7,103 bases of DNA from Actinomycetota bacterium (GCA_019236545.1 JAFAIV010000130.1:1-7103); one strand, 5' to 3'. Numbered from the stretch's first letter, positions 1 to 5,880 are shown. Numbers and translations: made by a program. The notes: generated by a model not told the origin, from the letters alone.

Positions 1-366
1 GCCTGGTACTACGCGCTGCGCGGGCTCGCGGTCGTGGCGCTGCCGTACGCGTTCGGCTCCACCGCCGCGCTCGTCGTCTTCGCCGTCTTCTACGGACTCG
101 ACTGGGTCGCGACCGTGCCGCCGACCGCCGCGCTCGCCGCCGACCGCTTCGGCCGCGAACGGGTCGGCGTCGTCTTCGGCTGGATCTTCGCCGCGCACCA
201 GCTCGGCGCCGCCTTCGCCGCTTGGGCCGCCGGCGCGAGCCGCGTCTGGTTCGGGAGCTACACCGTCGCCTTCGTCTCCGCGGGCGCGCTCTGCCTCGTC
301 GCCGCCGCGCTCTCGCTGCGCGTGCAGCGCGAGGAGACGCTCGAGCCTGCGGTCGCGGTCGCCTAG
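1..366 (+). CDS. MFS transporter, C-terminal fragment (5' end outside window)
   Basis: Frame 1 is open from the first base to a TAG at 364-366, so this is the last 121 residues of a gene that starts upstream; the GTG at 34 is internal. The protein is hydrophobic with about four membrane segments. Between two of them lies a loop containing DRFGRERVGVVFGW, followed by a helix with HQLGAAFAAW, a pattern typical of the later helices of bacterial major facilitator superfamily permeases. It ends in a short charged cytoplasmic tail (RVQREETLEP). MFS proteins of this kind are usually about 400 residues with 12 helices, so roughly two thirds is missing here and the substrate cannot be inferred. Its stop codon overlaps the stop of the opposite-strand aminotransferase within a shared CTAG, leaving no space for a separate terminator. 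Confidence 0.85.
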   Translation, partial: AWYYALRGLAVVALPYAFGSTAALVVFAVFYGLDWVATVPPTAALAADRFGRERVGVVFGWIFAAHQLGAAFAAWAAGASRVWFGSYTVAFVSAGALCLVAAALSLRVQREETLEPAVAVA

Positions 367-1532
367 AGCCGCGCCAGCTCGGCGCAGAAGCCGTCGATCT
401 CGTCGGCCGTGTTGTAGTGGATCAACCCGACCCGGATCGCGTCGTCCGGGTACGGGAGCTTCTCGCGCAGGCCGAGCGAGTACCAGTTGCCGTGCGCCCA
501 GACGCCGTAGCCGCGGTCGCCGAGCTTCTGCACCGCCTCGGCCGCGGGAACGCCCTCGACGTTGATCAGGAACGTCGGCACGCGGCCGTCCATCGTCTGC
601 AGCCCGTAGACCGTGGCGCCGTCCGGGAGGCCGTCGAGGAAGCGCTCGCCGAGCCAGCGCTCGTAGGCCGCGATCGCCCCCATCCCGCCGATCGACTCGA
701 GGTACCCGATCGTCGCGGAGAAGCCGGCGAGCAGCTCGTACGGCGCGGTGCCCGGCTCGAAGCGCCGCCCCACCGGGTCGGACGCCGCCGGCCGCGCCTT
801 GTACGGCCGCCAGGACTCGAGCAGCTCGTGCCGTCCGTACGCGAGCCCGAGATGTGGCCCGCAGAACTTGTACGCGGAGCAGATGAAGACGTCGCAGCCG
901 AGCGCCTGCACGTCCGTCGGCACGTGCGCCGCGTACTGCACGGCGTCCACCCAGCAGAGCGCGCCGACCGAGTGCGCGAGCTCCGAGACGCGCGCCACGT
1001 CGACGACCGTCCCGACCGCGTTCGACGAGCCGACGCAGGCGACGACTCGGACGCGCTCGTCCAGGCGCCGCTCCAGGTCGTCGTAGTCGAGCCGGAGATC
1101 CTCCGTCACGTCGATCCATTCGACCTCGAAGCCCTTGTCCGCGGCCAGCTCGACCCAGGGCGACACGCCGCCGTCGTGGTCGAGGCGCGAGACGAGGATC
1201 TTGTCGCCCTCGTTCCAGTCGCGCGCGGCCGTGCGCGAGAGCGCGAAGTCGAGGACGGTCATGTTCTGGCCGAAGATGACGTCGTCGGACGAGCAGTTGA
1301 GGAAGCGCGCGCCGTCCTCCCGCGCCTGCGCGAGGATCGCCTCGACGCGGTGGCTCGACGGGTACGTCGCGCCGATGTTCGCGCTCGCCTCGCGCAGCGC
1401 GCGCGCGATCGCGTCGCCGACCTCGTCCGGCACCTGCGAGCCGCCCGGCGCGTCGAGATAGACGAAGTCGCCGTCCCGCAGCGCGGAGTAGCGCGCGCGG
1501 ACGGCCTCCACGTCCAGTAGCGTCGTGCTCAT
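363..1532 (-). CDS. Class V aminotransferase, cysteine desulfurase-like (VC1184-type subfamily)
   Basis: 389 residues, fold-type I PLP enzyme. Visible features: N-terminal FVYLDAPGGSQVP (23-35), RLDHDGGVSPW (117-127) with His119 in the ring-stacking position, WVDAVQ (194-199) with Asp196 for the pyridine nitrogen, and SAYKFCGPH (219-227) with Lys222 as the expected Schiff-base lysine. The overall pattern matches the family annotated as 'cysteine desulfurase family protein, VC1184 subfamily' (TIGR01976, from memory). The C-terminal loop where SufS has its catalytic Cys (GHHCA-like) reads VWAHGNWYS (344-352), so the persulfide-forming Cys is absent. Sulfur transfer from cysteine is therefore doubtful and the substrate is unknown. 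ATG at 1532 is chosen because the protein then begins STTLLDVEAVRARYSAL, a normal family N-terminus. The frame stays open to 1796, but that stretch is antisense to the AKR and does not look like this family. There is no Shine-Dalgarno; a TAGGCT lies seven bases upstream. Confidence 0.88.
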   Translation of the reverse strand: MSTTLLDVEAVRARYSALRDGDFVYLDAPGGSQVPDEVGDAIARALREASANIGATYPSSHRVEAILAQAREDGARFLNCSSDDVIFGQNMTVLDFALSRTAARDWNEGDKILVSRLDHDGGVSPWVELAADKGFEVEWIDVTEDLRLDYDDLERRLDERVRVVACVGSSNAVGTVVDVARVSELAHSVGALCWVDAVQYAAHVPTDVQALGCDVFICSAYKFCGPHLGLAYGRHELLESWRPYKARPAASDPVGRRFEPGTAPYELLAGFSATIGYLESIGGMGAIAAYERWLGERFLDGLPDGATVYGLQTMDGRVPTFLINVEGVPAAEAVQKLGDRGYGVWAHGNWYSLGLREKLPYPDDAIRVGLIHYNTADEIDGFCAELARL

Positions 1533-1545
1533 GCCGCCGAGCCTA
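1518..1545. promoter_or_regulatory. Overlapping divergent leaderless promoter candidates
   Basis: The two start codons share the palindrome CATG (1530-1533). On the plus strand TAGCGT (1518-1523) is followed by exactly seven bases and then ATG 1531. On the minus strand TAGGCT (1545 down to 1540) is followed by exactly seven bases and then ATG 1532. Both hexamers fit TANNNT, the usual actinobacterial -10 form, and the spacing would put transcription starts at or next to the A of each ATG, the arrangement known for leaderless mRNAs. Neither gene has a clear Shine-Dalgarno. I see no good -35 element for either. The positions and symmetry are seen in the sequence; promoter function is inferred. 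Confidence 0.5.
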
Positions 1546-2436
1546 CCTGCGAGGGTCGTCCTCGGCTGTGGCAACTTCGGGGGCATCGGCTCCGCGCCGG
1601 AGTTCTTCGGCCGCGGCGAGAGCCCGGAGGAGGCCTTCGCGATCATGGACGCCGCCTGGGAGGCCGGGATCACGTGGTTCGACACGGCCGATGCGTACGG
1701 CGGCGGGCGCAGCGAGACCGCGATCGGCGAGTGGATCCGCGCGCGCCGGCCGGACGGGCTGCGGATCACGACGAAGACGTTCAACCCGATGGGCACGGGC
1801 GAGGACCACGGCCTCGCGCCCGCGCGCGTGCGGCGGCAGCTCGACTCCAGCCTGCGCCGCCTGGGCGTCGAGCGTGTCGACCTCTACCTCGCGCACGAGT
1901 GGGACCCGGACGTGCCCGTCGCCGAGGTCGCGGGCGTCCTCGAGGAGCTGCGTGCGGCCGGGAAGATCGGCGCCTACGGGCTCTCGAACGTCGACGGCCC
2001 GCAGCTTCGCGAGGCGCTCGCCGCCGGCTCGTTCGCGGCCGTCCAGAACTCGTACTCGCTCCTCGACCGCGAGGCGGAGCGGGAGGTACTCCCACTGTGC
2101 GCGGAGCACGGCCTCTGGTTCCAGGCCTTCAGCCCGCTCGCCGGCGGCTGGCTGACCGGGAAGTATCGGCGCGACGTTCATCCGCAGGAGGGGTCGCGGA
2201 TGGCGATGCGGCCCGAGCCGTACGCGCACTACTGCAACGAGCACGTGTTCGACGCGCTCGAGGAGCTGGAGCGCCGCGGCGAACCGGCCACGCTCGCGAT
2301 CGCGTGGCTCCTCGCCGACCCGAACGTCAGCGTCGTCGTCGGCCCGCGCCGCCCGGAGCACCTGAAGCCCGCGCTCGACGCACTCGCGGCGCCGCTCTCG
2401 GCGGAGGACCGGGACGCGCTAGCCGCGCTGTTCTAG
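1531..2436 (+). CDS. Aldo/keto reductase
   Basis: 301 residues from ATG 1531. NAD(P)H-dependent carbonyl reductase of the aldo/keto reductase superfamily, a cytoplasmic TIM barrel. The full catalytic tetrad is visible: Asp51 and Tyr56 in FDTADAYGGG, Lys82 in ITTKTF, His122 in DLYLAHEWD. Other family signatures are GAYGLSN (about 152-158), VQNSYSLLDRE, and FSPLAGGWLTGKY; a C-terminal VVVGPRRPEHL matches the cofactor 2'-phosphate/pyrophosphate binding region. Length is normal for the family. An in-frame GTG at 1525 would add two residues, but it falls in the spacer between a candidate -10 hexamer and the ATG, so ATG is preferred. The start overlaps the aminotransferase start, and the 3' end overlaps gltA by 18 bases on the other strand. 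No Shine-Dalgarno is visible. The substrate is not predictable from sequence. Confidence 0.92.
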   Translation: MPPSLPARVVLGCGNFGGIGSAPEFFGRGESPEEAFAIMDAAWEAGITWFDTADAYGGGRSETAIGEWIRARRPDGLRITTKTFNPMGTGEDHGLAPARVRRQLDSSLRRLGVERVDLYLAHEWDPDVPVAEVAGVLEELRAAGKIGAYGLSNVDGPQLREALAAGSFAAVQNSYSLLDREAEREVLPLCAEHGLWFQAFSPLAGGWLTGKYRRDVHPQEGSRMAMRPEPYAHYCNEHVFDALEELERRGEPATLAIAWLLADPNVSVVVGPRRPEHLKPALDALAAPLSAEDRDALAALF

Positions 2437-3684
2437 CGGCACGAAGTCGCGCTCGTCGTACCCGGTGTAGATCTGCCGGGGCCGCGCGATCTTCTGCTCG
2501 GGGTCGCCGAGCATCTCGTCCCACTGCGACACCCAGCCGGGCAGCCGGCCGAGCGCGAACAGGACGGTGAAGTAGTCCGTCGGATAGCCCATGGCCTGGT
2601 AGATCAGGCCCGAGTAGAAGTCGACGTTCGGGTAGAGCTTGCGCGAGACGAAGTACTCGTCCTCGAGGGCGATCTTCTCCAGCTCCAGCGCGATCTCGAG
2701 CTTCGGGTTGAGGCCGGTCTCCGCGAAGACGTCGTCCGCGACGCGCTTGATCAGCTTCGCGCGCGGGTCGTAGCTCTTGTAGACGCGGTGGCCGAAGCCC
2801 ATGAGACGACCGTGGCCCGCCTTGACGCTCTCGATGAACTCGGGCACGCGGTCCTTCGTCCCGATCTCGTCGAGCATCAGCAGCACCGCCTCGTTCGCGC
2901 CGCCGTGGAGCGGCCCGTAGAGCGCGGCGACGCCCGCGGAGACGGCCGAGAACGGGTCGACGTGCGTCGAGCCGACGCCGCGGACGGCGTTCGTCGACGC
3001 GTTCTGCTCGTGGTCGGCGTGGAGGATCAGCAGGATCTCCAGCGCGCGCTGCAGCACCGGGTTCGGCTCGTGCCGGCCGCCGATCTCGAAGGTCATGTTG
3101 ACGAAGTTGCCGATGTAGTCGAGGTCGTTCCGCGGGAAGACGTACGGCAGGCCGCGCGTGTGCCGGAACACCCAGGCCGCGATCGTCGGGAACTTCGCGA
3201 TCAGCCGCACCTTCTGCAGGCGCCGGCTCTCCGCGTCGCCGATGTTCTTAGCGTCCGGGTAGAAGGTCGAGAGCGCGCCGACGGCGCCCAGCAGCATCCC
3301 CATCGGGTGCGCGTCGTGGCGGAAGCCGTCGAGGAACGTCGTGACGTTCGTGTGGACGTACGTGTGCGTCCGCACCTCGTCCTCCCAGGCCGCGAGCTGC
3401 TCCTTCGTCGGGAGCTCGCCCTCGAGGAGCAGCCACGCCGTCTCGAGGAAGGTCGCGTGCTCGGCGACCTGCTCGATCGGGTAGCCGCGATAGCGGAGGA
3501 TCCCCGCGTCGCCGTCGATGTAGGTGATCGCGCTGCGGCAGGAGGCGGTGTTGAGGAAGGCCGGGTCGTACGACGTCAGGCCCAGCTGGCGGAGGTCGGT
3601 CGCGTGGATCGTCCCGTCGACGATCGGCACCTCGATCTCGGTGCCGGTGCGGTTGTCGCGGATCGTCAGCGTCTCGTCGGCCAC
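2419..3684 (-). CDS. gltA: Citrate synthase, type II (hexameric GltA-like)
   Basis: 421 residues, near the usual length of about 427 for GltA. Condenses oxaloacetate and acetyl-CoA to citrate and CoA, the entry step of the TCA cycle, in the cytoplasm. The catalytic triad is present: His260 in GPLHGGANE, His299 in GFGHRVYKSYDPRAK, Asp355 in NVDFYSG. The oxaloacetate-binding HADHEQNAST (222-231) is intact, as are SAITYIDGDAGIL (51-63) and the C-terminal IARPRQIYTGY (399-409). The roughly 45-residue N-terminal beta domain (ETLTIRDNRTGTEIEVP and following) is characteristic of the type II form, which in Gram-negatives is NADH-regulated; whether this one is allosteric cannot be told. The start is GTG at 3684; an in-frame TAG seven codons upstream rules out a longer product. 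No Shine-Dalgarno, but TAGTGT lies nine bases upstream. Its 3' end overlaps the AKR gene. Confidence 0.97.
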   Translation of the reverse strand: MADETLTIRDNRTGTEIEVPIVDGTIHATDLRQLGLTSYDPAFLNTASCRSAITYIDGDAGILRYRGYPIEQVAEHATFLETAWLLLEGELPTKEQLAAWEDEVRTHTYVHTNVTTFLDGFRHDAHPMGMLLGAVGALSTFYPDAKNIGDAESRRLQKVRLIAKFPTIAAWVFRHTRGLPYVFPRNDLDYIGNFVNMTFEIGGRHEPNPVLQRALEILLILHADHEQNASTNAVRGVGSTHVDPFSAVSAGVAALYGPLHGGANEAVLLMLDEIGTKDRVPEFIESVKAGHGRLMGFGHRVYKSYDPRAKLIKRVADDVFAETGLNPKLEIALELEKIALEDEYFVSRKLYPNVDFYSGLIYQAMGYPTDYFTVLFALGRLPGWVSQWDEMLGDPEQKIARPRQIYTGYDERDFVPLEQRG

Positions 3685-3785
3685 AGCGGCGAAACACTAA
3701 CTCGCCGCTCGCTGCCCGCGTTTGGGGTTTCTCCGCAACAGGGACGAGCGAATCAACGGATTATCCGAGGACGAAAGGAGCCCAC
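3685..3785. promoter_or_regulatory. Divergent intergenic region between gltA and the DUF892 gene
   Basis: This 101-base, comparatively AT-richer gap must hold the promoters of both flanking genes. For gltA (minus strand) TAGTGT at 3699-3694 fits TANNNT and lies nine bases from the GTG, giving a nearly leaderless transcript. For the plus strand a GATTAT at 3759-3764 is a possible but weak -10, with no convincing -35. A GTTT (3720-3723) and GGGACG (3741-3746) pair faintly recalls a SigB-type stress promoter, but the 17-base gap is long and the second box is poor. The assignment of this region as regulatory is firm by position; the individual elements are tentative. Confidence 0.5.
3773..3780 (+). 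promoter_or_regulatory. Strong Shine-Dalgarno site for the DUF892 gene
   Basis: GAAAGGAG ends five bases before ATG 3786. It is a clear ribosome binding site and fixes the start, in contrast to the SD-less starts of the three genes to the left. Confidence 0.85.
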
Positions 3786-4292
3786 ATGAAGCTGGACTCG
3801 CTCAAGGACGTGCTGGAGGAGCAGCTGATGGACCTCTACAGCGCGGAGACACAGCTCGTCGAGGCGCTGCCGAAGATGGCCAAGGGGGTCCGCTCGGAAG
3901 AGCTTCGGACGGCGCTCGAGCACCATCTCGAGGAGACCCGCGGGCACGTGAAGCGCGTCGAGGAGGCGCTCGGCGAGCTCGGCGCCTCCGGCGGCTCGGA
4001 GGAGTGCAAGGGCATGAAGGGCCTCATCAAGGAGGGTGAGGAGATCCTGGACATGAAGGGCGACCCGCTCGCGAAGGACGCGGCGATCATCGCGGCCGCG
4101 CAGCGCGTCGAGCACTACGAGATCGCCGCGTACGGGACGGTGCGGCAGCTCGCCGACGACCTCGACCTCGCCGGGATCAGGGATCTGATGGACCAGACGC
4201 TCGACGAGGAGTCGAACGCCGACACGCTGCTCACGAAGATCGCGACGGGCGGCATGTTCAAGGCCGGCCTGAACGAGCAGGCCGCGAACTGA
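3786..4292 (+). CDS. DUF892 / YciF-like ferritin-like protein
   Basis: 168 residues, the normal size for the DUF892 family (YciE/YciF of enterobacteria), a ferritin-like four-helix protein usually linked to stress responses. Helix 1 (about 4-33) holds QLMDLYSAETQLVEALPKMA, the family's most typical stretch. Helix 2 has HHLEETRGHVKRVEEAL (46-62), helix 3 AAQRVEHYEIAAYGT (104-118), and helix 4 LDEESNADTLLTKIA (139-153). Acidic and His residues at E21, E50, H54, E109, E112, E142 are spaced as in ferritin-like di-metal sites, though which ones bind metal is inferred. The biochemical role of the family is poorly defined. It is very likely expressed from its own promoter in the 101-base gap and is followed by a GC hairpin. 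The neighbouring ChaB gene has the same orientation and a similar stress-type reputation, so they may form a functional pair. Confidence 0.92.
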   Translation: MKLDSLKDVLEEQLMDLYSAETQLVEALPKMAKGVRSEELRTALEHHLEETRGHVKRVEEALGELGASGGSEECKGMKGLIKEGEEILDMKGDPLAKDAAIIAAAQRVEHYEIAAYGTVRQLADDLDLAGIRDLMDQTLDEESNADTLLTKIATGGMFKAGLNEQAAN

Positions 4293-4309
4293 GGCCAGAG
4301 GGACGACAC

Positions 4310-4343
4310 CGGGCGGCGCGGCGCGTACGCGTCGCGCCGCCCG
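4310..4343 (+). terminator. Strong GC hairpin between DUF892 and ChaB genes (terminator-like, no U tract)
   Basis: Bases 4310-4324 pair with 4329-4343 as a 15-bp stem with a single G-U wobble (4321/4332) and a GTAC loop. It starts 17 bases after the DUF892 stop. No T-run follows; the next bases lead directly into the ChaB ribosome binding site. It could be a U-less intrinsic terminator, an attenuator, or an mRNA stabiliser protecting the DUF892 message. The hairpin is seen directly; its role is inferred. Confidence 0.55.
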
Positions 4344-4349
4344 CTCTCC

Positions 4350-4359
4350 GGAGGTGATC
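4350..4359 (+). promoter_or_regulatory. Near-ideal Shine-Dalgarno for the ChaB gene
   Basis: GGAGGTGATC is a ten-base perfect complement of the conserved 16S rRNA 3' tail (GATCACCTCC), with GGAGG seven bases before ATG 4362. It is the strongest ribosome site in the window and sets the ChaB start. It begins six bases after the hairpin ending at 4343. Confidence 0.85.
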
Positions 4360-4361
4360 GC

Positions 4362-4769
4362 ATGCCGATGACGACGAAGTCCGGCAAGGTGCGGAAGTCC
4401 GAGCTGCCGGACACGCTGAAGCGCTCGCCCGCGAAGGCGCAGCGCACGTTCGCGAAGACGCACGACGCAGCGGTCGAGGAGTACGGCGAGGGCGAGCGCG
4501 CCCACCGCACCGCCTACGCCTCCCTCAAGCACACGCACGAGAAGGTCGGCGACCGCTGGGAGCCCAAGAAGCGGAAGGGCCCCAGTGACCCGCGCTCGAA
4601 GAAGACGACCGCCCAGAAGCGGCGGGGCGTCGGCGAGACCTACGGCGGCGTCGACGCGGAGGGGAACACGAAGGCCGAGCTCTACGAGCGCGCAAGGCGG
4701 CTCGGGGTCGAGGGCCGCTCGAAGATGTCGAAGCGCGAGCTCGCGCGCGCGATCGCGCGGAAGCAGTAG
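4362..4769 (+). CDS. ChaB-family protein with C-terminal Rho_N/SAP-like domain
   Basis: 135 residues, very basic. Residues about 12-70 match the ChaB family: SELPDTLKRSPAKAQRTFAK, then EEYGEGERAHRTAYASLKH and a closing DRWEPKK. ChaB was named from the E. coli cation-antiporter locus as a putative regulator, but its molecular function is not established. A Lys/Arg-rich linker (about 69-90) leads to GVGETYGGVDAEGNT and then a helix-extended-helix segment (103-133, with KAELYERARRLGVEGRSKM and SKRELARAI) that resembles the Rho_N/SAP-like nucleic-acid-binding motif. Proteins of this architecture are sometimes labelled 'plasmid stabilization protein' in actinobacteria, without proof of such a role here. 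The combination suggests a DNA- or RNA-binding stress protein; that is inference. The gene has a hairpin in front and an excellent ribosome site, so it may be expressed separately from DUF892. Confidence 0.88.
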   Translation: MPMTTKSGKVRKSELPDTLKRSPAKAQRTFAKTHDAAVEEYGEGERAHRTAYASLKHTHEKVGDRWEPKKRKGPSDPRSKKTTAQKRRGVGETYGGVDAEGNTKAELYERARRLGVEGRSKMSKRELARAIARKQ

Positions 4770-4881
4770 CGGTTTCACCGCAGTGGGCGCGGGGACGATG
4801 CCGGTCATGAGGCCCTCGCCCGCGCCCGCGGTGCCGCTCGGGGGACGGTACGGAGTGGTGTGGGTGAGGGCCTCGTAGTCG
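4770..4881 (+). other. Intergenic region with long imperfect inverted repeat (structured leader or terminator)
   Basis: Bases 4807-4826 can pair with 4857-4876 along 20 bp with four G-U wobbles and no mismatch; the core GAGGCCCTC (4809-4817) and GAGGGCCTC (4866-4874) is a perfect inverted repeat. The apical part can form a further six-pair stem (4831-4836 with 4846-4851). A small GCGGT/ACCGC hairpin (4769-4781) sits on the ChaB stop. The long structure ends five bases before the epimerase ATG, and the only SD-like bases (GTGAGG, 4864-4869) are inside its right arm. It may be a terminator for ChaB, an operator, or a 5' UTR control element for the epimerase. No coding sequence is supported here. 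Confidence 0.55.
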
Positions 4882-5880
4882 ATGCGAGTCGTCGTCGTCG
4901 GAGCCAGCGGCAACGCCGGCACGAGCCTGCTCGAGGCGCTCGCCGCCGACGACCGCGTCGACGAGGTGCTCGGCGTCGCCCGCCGCCGCCCCGAGCTCGA
5001 CCTGCCGAAGACGACGTGGGAGCGCGCGAACGTCGCGCGCGACGACCTCGTCTCCCTGTTCCGCGGGGCCGACTGCGTCGTCCACCTCGCGTGGCGGATC
5101 CAGCCGTCGCACGACCTCGAGGCGCTCCGCCGGACGAACGTCCTCGGCAGCGAGCGGGTCTTCCGTGCGGTCGCGGGGGCCCGTGTTCCGTCCCTCGTCT
5201 ACGCATCGTCGGTCGGCGCGTACTCGCCCGGCCCGAAGAACGCGCGCGTCGACGAGAGCTGGCCGACCGAGGGGACGCCGTCGAGCTTCTACGCCCGCCA
5301 CAAGGCGGAGGTGGAGCGCGTGCTGGACCGGTTCGAACGGGAGCAGCCGAGTGTGCGCGTCGTGCGTCTGCGGCCGGCACTGATCTTCAAGAGGAGCTCG
5401 GCCGAGGAGCAGCGGCGGTACTTCCTCGGGGCGCTCTTTCCGCGCGCGGCCGCGCGGCCGCAGGCGATCCCGATCGTCCCCGACCTGCCACGCCTGCGCT
5501 TCCAGGCCGTCCACTCGCGCGACGTCGGCGCGGCGTACCGGCTCGCGGTCGTCGGCGACACGCGCGGCGCGTTCAACGTCGCGGCCGAGCCGGTGCTCGA
5601 CCCGCCGGAGCTTGCGCGCGCCCTCGGCGCGCGGCCGGTGCGGCTCCCGGTCGCGCTCGTCCGCGGCGCGATGTGGGCGTCCTGGCGACTGCGGCTGCAG
5701 CCGACGCCGCCGGGCTGGCTCGACATGGGCCTCGCCGTGCCGCTGATGGACACCGGCCGCGCGCGGAACGAGCTCGGCTGGGAGCCGACGCACAGCTCGA
5801 CCGAGGCGATCCTCGAGCTCCTCTCGGGGCTGCGCGAGGCCGAGGGCACGCCGACGCCGCCGCTCGAGCGGACGCGCTAG
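4882..5880 (+). CDS. NAD(P)-dependent epimerase/dehydratase (extended SDR family)
   Basis: 332 residues, typical for extended short-chain dehydrogenases. The N-terminal Rossmann motif GASGNAG (7-13, GxxGxxG) starts after a four-valine beta strand. DCVVHLAW (64-71) is the usual strand-4 signature, followed by NVLGSERVF (86-94), VYASSVGAYSP (106-116) with the catalytic Ser, and SFYARHK (135-141) with the Tyr137-x-x-x-Lys141 pair. VRLRPALIF (161-169) and FQAVHSRDVGAAY (207-219) are substrate-domain landmarks. The cofactor is NAD or NADP; the substrate (nucleotide sugar or other carbonyl/hydroxyl compound) is not predictable. An in-frame TAG at 4876-4878 forces the start to ATG 4882 or later. It lacks a well-placed Shine-Dalgarno. 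Its stop overlaps the VWA gene stop in a shared CTAG. The C-terminal tail (GTPTPPLERTR) is probably disordered. Confidence 0.92.
   Translation: MRVVVVGASGNAGTSLLEALAADDRVDEVLGVARRRPELDLPKTTWERANVARDDLVSLFRGADCVVHLAWRIQPSHDLEALRRTNVLGSERVFRAVAGARVPSLVYASSVGAYSPGPKNARVDESWPTEGTPSSFYARHKAEVERVLDRFEREQPSVRVVRLRPALIFKRSSAEEQRRYFLGALFPRAAARPQAIPIVPDLPRLRFQAVHSRDVGAAYRLAVVGDTRGAFNVAAEPVLDPPELARALGARPVRLPVALVRGAMWASWRLRLQPTPPGWLDMGLAVPLMDTGRARNELGWEPTHSSTEAILELLSGLREAEGTPTPPLERTR

Noticed and set aside
222..1520. Long plus-strand open frame (432 codons) across the aminotransferase
   Set aside because: Composition is Arg/Ala/Val-rich without any recognisable motif, as expected of the antisense frame of a GC-rich gene; the minus-strand aminotransferase has clear family motifs.
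1525..1530. GTG at 1525 as AKR start
   Set aside because: It adds only two residues, has no Shine-Dalgarno, and lies in the spacer of a well-placed -10-like TAGCGT that favours ATG 1531.
1533..1796. 88-residue N-terminal extension of the aminotransferase
   Set aside because: The frame is open, but the extension is antisense to the AKR N-terminus and does not resemble the family, which starts near LLDVEAVRARYSAL.
3720..3746. SigB-like promoter for DUF892 (GTTT ... GGGACG)
   Set aside because: Attractive for a stress gene, but the gap of 17 bases is too long and the second box lacks the GGGTA core; kept only as a remark in the intergenic entry.
3753..4922. 389-codon minus-strand frame over DUF892 and ChaB
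   Set aside because: It is antisense to two well-recognised genes with strong ribosome sites. Its first 40 or so residues (from the intergenic gap) look protein-like, but nothing after them does, and no family is recognised.
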